A DNA stretch of 64,000 nt from Cellulosimicrobium cellulans (GTDB taxonomy: Bacteria > Actinomycetota > Actinomycetes > Actinomycetales > Cellulomonadaceae): positions 186,001 to 250,000 of the forward strand of contig NZ_JAFGYF010000001.1 of assembly GCF_016921195.1 (NCBI RefSeq), in the 5' to 3' direction. Below are positions 61,377 to 64,000 of the stretch, one piece after another. Each line of letters opens with the position of its first letter. Position 1 is the first letter of the stretch. The notes beneath the pieces are model-generated. The model was not told the origin of the DNA, did no database searches, and saw only the letters and a list, made by a program, of their open reading frames with translations. The translations under genes and the position numbers were made by a program.

Positions 61377-62396
61377 ATGAGCGAGCAGCTCCTGGACTCC
61401 CGGCTCCCGATCGTCGCTGCCCCGATGGCCGGCGGCCCGACGACCGTCGCGCTGTCGGCCGCCGTCGCGTCCGCCGGGGCGTTCCCGTTCCTCGCCGGCG
61501 GGTACCGAACTCCCGAGGCGCTCGCGGCGGAGATCGAGGCGCTGCGCCCTGCGGCTCCGGCCTTCGGCGTGAACCTCTTCGTGCCGTCGCGGGACGACGT
61601 CGACCCGGCCACGCTCGCCGCCTACGCCGCCGAGCTCGCGCCGGAGGCGGACGCGCTCGGGGTCGTGCTCGACCCGACGCCCGTCGTCGACGACGACCGC
61701 TGGGAGGAGAAGCTCGCGCTCCTGCTCGCGCGACCGGTCCCGGTGGTGTCGCTGACGTTCGGACTGCCCGGCCCGGCCGCGGTGGCCGCGCTCCGGGCGG
61801 TCGGGACCCGGGTGCTCGCGAGCGTGACCGCGCCGGACGAGGCGCGGCTGGCCCGCGACGTCGGCGTCGACGGGCTCGTGGTCCAGGGTCCGGGCGCGGG
61901 CGGACACAGCGCCGTCCACGACCCCGCGCGCACCCCGGACCCGTGCACGACGGCGGAGCTCGTCCGACGGGTACGGCGCGAGGTCGACCTGCCGGTCGTG
62001 GCGGCGGGCAGCGTCGACGGGCCCGACGCCGTGCGCACGCTCCTCGCCGCAGGGGCGCAGGCGGTGGCCGTGGGGACGCTCCTGCTGCGGACCGACGAGG
62101 CCGGGACGTCGCCCACCTACCGGCGCGCGCTCGCCGACCCCGCCTTCACCGAGACGGTCCTCACCCGTGCCTTCACCGGCCGGCCCGCCCGGGCGCTGCG
62201 CAACGGCTTCGTCGAGCGTCATCAGCAGAGTGCGCCCACCGCGTACCCCGCGGTGCACCACCTGACCCGCGGGCTGCGGCAGGCCGCCGCGGCGGCGGGC
62301 GACGCCGACCGCCTGCACCTGTGGGCCGGGACCGGCTACCGGAACGCGTCCGCCGGGCCCGCGGCCGACGTCGTGCGGGCGCTCGCGGGCGTCTGA
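61377..62396 (+). CDS. Nitronate monooxygenase-like flavoenzyme
   Basis: A 339-residue TIM-barrel FMN enzyme of the 2-nitropropane dioxygenase/nitronate monooxygenase family: RLPIVAAPMAGGPTTVALSA at the start, GVDGLVVQGPGAGGHSAVHD, LPVVAAGSVDGPDAVRTLLA and GAQAVAVGTLLLRTDEAG forming the FMN phosphate site. It would oxidise alkyl nitronates such as propionate-3-nitronate, a detoxification role, or act as a related FMN oxidoreductase. ATG 61377 is preceded by AGAGGA. It stops 22 bases from the convergent LysR gene. Confidence 0.88.
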   Translation: MSEQLLDSRLPIVAAPMAGGPTTVALSAAVASAGAFPFLAGGYRTPEALAAEIEALRPAAPAFGVNLFVPSRDDVDPATLAAYAAELAPEADALGVVLDPTPVVDDDRWEEKLALLLARPVPVVSLTFGLPGPAAVAALRAVGTRVLASVTAPDEARLARDVGVDGLVVQGPGAGGHSAVHDPARTPDPCTTAELVRRVRREVDLPVVAAGSVDGPDAVRTLLAAGAQAVAVGTLLLRTDEAGTSPTYRRALADPAFTETVLTRAFTGRPARALRNGFVERHQQSAPTAYPAVHHLTRGLRQAAAAAGDADRLHLWAGTGYRNASAGPAADVVRALAGV

Positions 62397-62418
62397 GGGA
62401 GCGGGCCGCGGCCGGACG

Positions 62419-63366
62419 TCAGGGAGCGCCGAGCGCGGCACGAGCCGCGCGCGCGACGGCCGCCGCCACGCGGTCGAGCGACGTCGAGTGCAGCCGCCAC
62501 TGCTGCCAGTGCTGCGGGACGTCCATCGCTCGGGCGTCGTCGAACCCGACCAGGCGCCCCGCGCGCTCGGCAGGGGCGCTCTGGAGGTCGGGGAGCATGC
62601 CCCAGCCCATGCCGAGCTCGATCGCGCGGCGGAACTCGTTCGACGCCGGGACGTAGTGGCGGGGCGGGTCGATCACCGTCCCCGCCGTGCCCACCTCCTG
62701 GGTGCGAAGCCGCAGGTAGCGCTCCTGGAGGTCGTCCTTGCGGTCGAACGCGAGGACGGGCGCGCGCGAGAGCGCGGCGGCGGTCGGGCCCTCCGGGAAC
62801 CAGCGCGCGGCGAACGCGGGGCTCGCCATGGGCCGGTAGCGCATTTGGCCGAGCAGGGTCGAGCGGCAGCCGGGGACAGCCTCGGCGACCGAGGTCACCG
62901 CAGCGACCGCCGTCCCGTCGCGCAGCAGGCCGATGGAGTGCTCCTCGTCCTCGCGCAGCACCTCGAGCCGCGCCCACCCCGACGCCTCGACCAGCGCGGG
63001 CAGCGCCCAGGTCGTCAGGGCGTCGCCGGAGACGACGAGGGTGACCTCGGGCAGCGGCGCGACGCCGCCGGCCTCGGTCGGGTCGAGTGCCGGCCGCTCC
63101 GCGGGCCGGATCCCCAGCTCCGCGAGCACGTCGGCCTGCTGGAGCTCGAGGTGGTGCGCGTGCCGGACGAGCACCTGGCCCGGCGGCGTCAGCTCGGCGG
63201 GCTTCCCGCGGCGTACGAGCACCTGGCCGACGGCCGACTCGAGCGCGCGGACGCGCTGGCTCACCGCCGACGGAGTGACCCCCAGCCGGTGGGCCGCCGC
63301 GTCGAACGTCCCGGCCGCGGCGATGGCGGCGAGCGTGCGGAGCTGGTCGGGCTGGAGGTCCACCAT
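62419..63366 (-). CDS. LysR-type regulator (ArgP/LysG-like)
   Basis: A 315-residue LysR regulator. The winged helix-turn-helix is QLRTLAAIAAAGTFDAAAHR followed by LGVTPSAVSQRVRALESAV, matching the ArgP/LysG subfamily that senses basic amino acids. It is divergent from a LysE-type exporter gene, exactly as in Corynebacterium lysG-lysE. Of two in-frame ATGs, 63366 is preferred: TAAGAT at 63379-63374 lies seven bases upstream, which would give a leaderless transcript, and the protein then starts MVDLQPDQLRTL like its relatives; ATG 63375 would add three residues. Confidence 0.9.
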   Translation of the reverse strand: MVDLQPDQLRTLAAIAAAGTFDAAAHRLGVTPSAVSQRVRALESAVGQVLVRRGKPAELTPPGQVLVRHAHHLELQQADVLAELGIRPAERPALDPTEAGGVAPLPEVTLVVSGDALTTWALPALVEASGWARLEVLREDEEHSIGLLRDGTAVAAVTSVAEAVPGCRSTLLGQMRYRPMASPAFAARWFPEGPTAAALSRAPVLAFDRKDDLQERYLRLRTQEVGTAGTVIDPPRHYVPASNEFRRAIELGMGWGMLPDLQSAPAERAGRLVGFDDARAMDVPQHWQQWRLHSTSLDRVAAAVARAARAALGAP

Positions 63367-63373
63367 GAAGCGC

Positions 63374-63410
63374 ATCTTAGGGAACTGAAGAATCTATCGC
63401 TGTACTTCAG
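63374..63410. promoter_or_regulatory. LysR-gene promoter element and LysR-type operator
   Basis: On the minus strand TAAGAT (63379-63374) is a likely -10 for the regulator gene. CTGAAG (63385-63390) and CTTCAG (63405-63410) form a perfect inverted repeat separated by 14 bases, a typical LysR-type dyad in the divergent promoter region. It would allow the regulator to repress itself and activate the exporter. Confidence 0.6.
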
Positions 63411-63436
63411 ACCGTCCGGTGCCTACCGTCGAGGAC

Positions 63437-64000
63437 GTGCTCGCCGCCCTCTCGCCCCTGGCCGCCGGTCTCGCCGCCGGGCTGTCCCTCATCGTCGCGA
63501 TCGGGGCGCAGAACGCGTTCGTGCTGCGCCAGGGCCTGCGCCGCGAGCACGTCCTGCCCGTGGTCCTGGTCTGTGCGCTCTCGGACCTGGTGCTCATCGC
63601 CGCCGGGACGGCGGGGCTCGGCGCGCTCGTGACGGGCGCACCCGTGCTGCTCACCGTGGTGCGCTGGGGCGGCGCCGCGTTCCTCCTCACGCTCGCGGCG
63701 CTCGCCGCCCGGCGCGCCCTGCGGCCCGGCGGGCTCGACCCGGCCTCGGGCGCGGGCGCGACGAGTGCGCGCTCGGCCGTCGGGACGTCGCTCGCCCTCA
63801 CGTGGCTCAACCCGCACGTCTACCTCGACACCGTGCTGCTCCTCGGGTCGCTCGCGGCGGGCTACGCCGCCGCGCACGCAGGGGGCGCCGGTGCCGCGGA
63901 CCCCGACGCCGCGCGGTGGCTCTTCGGGGCGGGCGCGATGGTCGGGAGCGTCCTGTGGTTCACCGCGCTCGGCTTCGGGGCACGCCTGCTCGCGCCCGTG
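63437..64000 (+). CDS. LysE/ArgO-type basic amino acid exporter, 5' part (cut by window edge)
   Basis: An open frame from GTG 63437 to the end of the window (188 codons) encodes a LysE-superfamily exporter: [20 protein letters not shown] is the family signature, followed by hydrophobic helices and [20 protein letters not shown], the second signature. It pumps lysine or arginine out of the cell. GTG 63419 is an alternative in-frame start. Divergent from its LysR-type regulator, with the dyad operator between them. Most of the roughly 200-residue protein is inside the window. Confidence 0.88.
   Translation, partial: MLAALSPLAAGLAAGLSLIVAIGAQNAFVLRQGLRREHVLPVVLVCALSDLVLIAAGTAGLGALVTGAPVLLTVVRWGGAAFLLTLAALAARRALRPGGLDPASGAGATSARSAVGTSLALTWLNPHVYLDTVLLLGSLAAGYAAAHAGGAGAADPDAARWLFGAGAMVGSVLWFTALGFGARLLAPV

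Overview
The window is chromosomal DNA from a very GC-rich Gram-positive actinobacterium. The strong C/G bias at third codon positions, many GTG starts, ATGA/GTGA start-stop overlaps, two giant surface proteins ending in LATTG-type (class E) sorting signals, a DtxR-type metalloregulator and a LysG/LysE-like pair all fit the order Micrococcales, most likely the Cellulosimicrobium/Cellulomonas neighbourhood. The genus is an inference, not a database result. I saw no rRNA, tRNA, insertion sequence, prophage or CRISPR array.

Layout. 0-9.2 kb is a stress region: the start of a LuxR-like regulator (cut by the left edge), an amidohydrolase, glutamate decarboxylase (gadB), three membrane proteins including a CPA1 Na+/H+ antiporter, a tyrosine phosphatase, and two divergent HdeD-like acid-resistance proteins. 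9.1-13.4 kb holds a FUSC-family membrane protein, a 36-residue remnant that looks like the N-terminus of a choloylglycine hydrolase, and a large LuxR-type regulator. 13.6-33.6 kb is dominated by two enormous secreted, sortase-anchored repeat proteins (about 2594 and 2417 aa). Between them lies a small non-ribosomal cassette: a hypothetical protein, a SnoaL-like protein, an adenylation-carrier-reductase enzyme and its phosphopantetheinyl transferase. 33.7-43.7 kb is housekeeping and accessory material (VOC proteins, M20 amidohydrolase, clpX, PadR pair, DtxR-like repressor, sodA, arfB). It contains two arrays of an unusual 21-bp repeat that start on stop codons.

43.7-60.4 kb is the most interesting part: a tightly packed, translationally coupled biosynthetic operon. 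Its order is fatty-acyl-AMP ligase, carrier protein, KAS III, ATP-grasp ligase, type III PLP decarboxylase, second carrier protein, KAS-like protein lacking the catalytic Cys, acyl-CoA dehydrogenase-like C-terminal half, full acyl-CoA dehydrogenase, MATE exporter, glycosyltransferase-like protein of unknown role, HAD phosphatase, phosphopantetheinyl transferase and a stand-alone condensation-like protein. The ATP-grasp/PLP-decarboxylase/carrier trio recalls the BtrJ/BtrK/BtrI logic of butirosin biosynthesis, where an amino acid is loaded on a carrier protein and decarboxylated there. Combined with FAAL, KAS III and a dehydrogenase pair, this suggests an undescribed route to an amine-containing lipid or polyketide-like product. 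A divergent LuxR-type regulator and a perfect inverted repeat sit just upstream.

60.4-64 kb has a thioesterase-family protein, a nitronate monooxygenase-like enzyme, and a divergent LysR regulator/LysE-type exporter pair with a clear LysR-type operator; the exporter runs off the right edge.
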